Shown here one piece after another: positions 63,023 to 64,000 of a stretch of 64,000 nucleotides of DNA (positions are counted from its first letter, which is position 1; the number at the start of each line of letters is the position of its first letter). A program made the translations under genes and the position numbers. Origin of the DNA: Saccharopolyspora gloriosae (lineage in GTDB: Bacteria > Actinomycetota > Actinomycetes > Mycobacteriales > Pseudonocardiaceae); assembly GCF_014203325.1 (NCBI RefSeq), contig NZ_JACHIV010000001.1, positions 2,543,501-2,607,500 of the forward strand, written 5' to 3'. Below the pieces are notes generated by a model, which saw only the letters and a list, made by a program, of their open reading frames with translations, did not search any database and had not been told where the DNA came from.

Positions 63023-64000
63023 CGACGACGGACCTCGGACTGCCGGAGGTGGGCGGCCTGCACGGCGTGCCCACCAGCGACGAGAAGCAGACCGCGAAGG
63101 ACTACAAGTCCGACCAGGAAGTGCGCTGGTGCCCCGGTTGCGGCGACTACATCGTGCTCAACGCGGTGCAGAGCTTCCTCCCGACGCTGGGGCTCAAGCG
63201 GGAGAACATCGTGTTCATCTCGGGCATCGGCTGCTCCAGCCGGTTCCCGTACTACATGAACACCTACGGGATGCACTCGATCCACGGGCGCGCCCCGGCG
63301 ATCGCGACGGGACTGGCCACCCAGCGCCCGGACCTGTCGGTGTGGGTGGTCACCGGGGACGGCGACGCGCTGTCCATCGGCGGCAACCACCTGATCCACG
63401 CGTTGCGGCGCAACGTGAACCTGAAGATCCTGCTGTTCAACAACCGGATCTACGGCCTGACGAAGGGCCAGTACTCGCCGACCTCCGAGGTCGGCAAGGT
63501 CACCAAGTCGACGCCCGCGGGTTCGCTGGACACGCCGTTCAACCCGGTGTCGCTGGCGCTGGGCGCGGAGGCGAGCTTCGTGGCGCGAACGCTGGACTCG
63601 GACCGGGCGCACGTGACGGAGACCTTGCAGGCCGCGGCCGAGCACCGGGGCAGCGCGCTGGTGGAGATCTACCAGAACTGCCCGATCTTCAACGACGGCG
63701 CGTTCGACGTGCTCAAGGACAAGGACGAGAAGCAGCGCCGCATCATCCCGCTGAGCCACGGCGAACCCATCGTGTTCGGCCCGGAGGGCGAGCAGTCCGC
63801 CGTGGTGCGCAACGCGGCCGGTGAGCTGGCGGTGGCGCCGTTCGCCGAGGTGGCCTCCGGCGACGTGGTCGTGCACGACGCGGAACGCGAGGACAGCTCC
63901 TTCGCCTACGCGCTGTCCAGGCTGGGAGGGGTGAACCTGGATCCGACCGTGACCGGCGTGTTCCGCTCGGTGTCGCGCCCCACCTACGACGACGCCGCCC
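63019..64000 (+). CDS. korB: 2-oxoacid:ferredoxin oxidoreductase beta subunit (KorB-like), 3' truncated
   Basis: The frame is open to the window end (327 codons). The protein has WCPGCGDYIVLNA with the cluster-binding cysteines, GIGCSSRFPYYMNTYGMHS and the thiamin diphosphate motif VTGDGDALSIGGNHLIHAL followed by LLFNNRIYGLTKGQYSPTS. Its GTG overlaps the korA stop, so the subunits are made in step. The C-terminal end lies outside the window. Confidence 0.94.
   Translation, partial: MTTTDLGLPEVGGLHGVPTSDEKQTAKDYKSDQEVRWCPGCGDYIVLNAVQSFLPTLGLKRENIVFISGIGCSSRFPYYMNTYGMHSIHGRAPAIATGLATQRPDLSVWVVTGDGDALSIGGNHLIHALRRNVNLKILLFNNRIYGLTKGQYSPTSEVGKVTKSTPAGSLDTPFNPVSLALGAEASFVARTLDSDRAHVTETLQAAAEHRGSALVEIYQNCPIFNDGAFDVLKDKDEKQRRIIPLSHGEPIVFGPEGEQSAVVRNAAGELAVAPFAEVASGDVVVHDAEREDSSFAYALSRLGGVNLDPTVTGVFRSVSRPTYDDAA

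Noticed and set aside
1-64000. tRNA or rRNA genes
   Set aside because: No cloverleaf with a TTC-A-A arm or rRNA-like stretch was noticed in the intergenic regions.

Overview
The window is 64 kb of very GC-rich, densely coded DNA from an actinomycete. Several genes point to the Pseudonocardiales, perhaps a Saccharopolyspora-like organism: a DprE2-type arabinose epimerase subunit, a type VII secretion mycosin, an F420-dependent luciferase-like enzyme, a DUF5313 membrane protein, many GTG starts and a Cys-containing leader peptide. The genus is an inference. There is no rRNA, tRNA, CRISPR array, integrase or transposase that I can see. The first gene (acyl-CoA synthetase) and the last (KorB) are cut by the window ends.

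Layout. 1-6.0 kb (+): acyl-CoA ligase, flavin monooxygenase, cholesterol-oxidase-like GMC enzyme, acetoacetate-decarboxylase-fold protein and TenA-like protein, which look like a lipid or steroid oxidation set. 6.3-20.2 kb (-): GGDEF/HD-GYP enzyme, TetR regulator, mycosin plus a 902-residue partner with an ADP-ribosyltransferase-like C-terminus, DUF2237 protein, DprE2, a serine-less S9 peptidase and a large STAND/BTAD regulator. 20.7-26.0 kb (+): a Pls-type single-module NRPS (adenylation, thiolation, membrane and left-handed beta-helix domains) translationally coupled to an M1 aminopeptidase; the adenylation pocket reads as lysine-like. 26.0-27.8 kb: MarR regulator and pobA, divergent, with two identical operators. 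27.8-32.2 kb (-): acyl-CoA ligase, metX and metY, with a 23-residue leader peptide before metY. 32.2-35.4 kb: formylglycine-generating enzyme, a 45-residue membrane protein, DUF5313 and a DAO-type oxidase.

35.6-43.2 kb (+): a reductive pyrimidine degradation set (beta-ureidopropionase-like amidohydrolase, class III aminotransferase, dihydropyrimidinase, F420-dependent LLM enzyme, a Tat-exported PhoX-like protein and an NCS2 permease). 43.2-46.2 kb: flavin monooxygenase, a small membrane protein, a methyltransferase and an acetyltransferase. 46.2-53.2 kb: 5-oxoprolinase genes pxpB-pxpC with dedicated biotin carrier and carboxylase (-), pxpA divergent (+), then an amidohydrolase and glutamate decarboxylase (-). 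Together these could take 5-oxoproline through glutamate to GABA. 53.7-60.0 kb: LuxR-type regulator, PrsW protease, GT39-like glycosyltransferase, and a flavoprotein/XRE regulator pair with a small protein. 60.0-61.0 kb is a largely non-coding gap. 61.1-64.0 kb: korA and korB for 2-oxoacid:ferredoxin oxidoreductase.

The most unusual structure is a family of about 200-bp intergenic elements. There are four full copies, near 6.1, 8.6, 36.6 and 57.5 kb, and a half copy near 13.85 kb. Each full copy has a long palindrome (24 bp perfect in one copy) followed by a short hairpin. A compensatory base-pair change between copies argues for a selected structure. One copy has inverted ends and is flanked by an 8-bp direct repeat, as a small non-autonomous transposable element would be.
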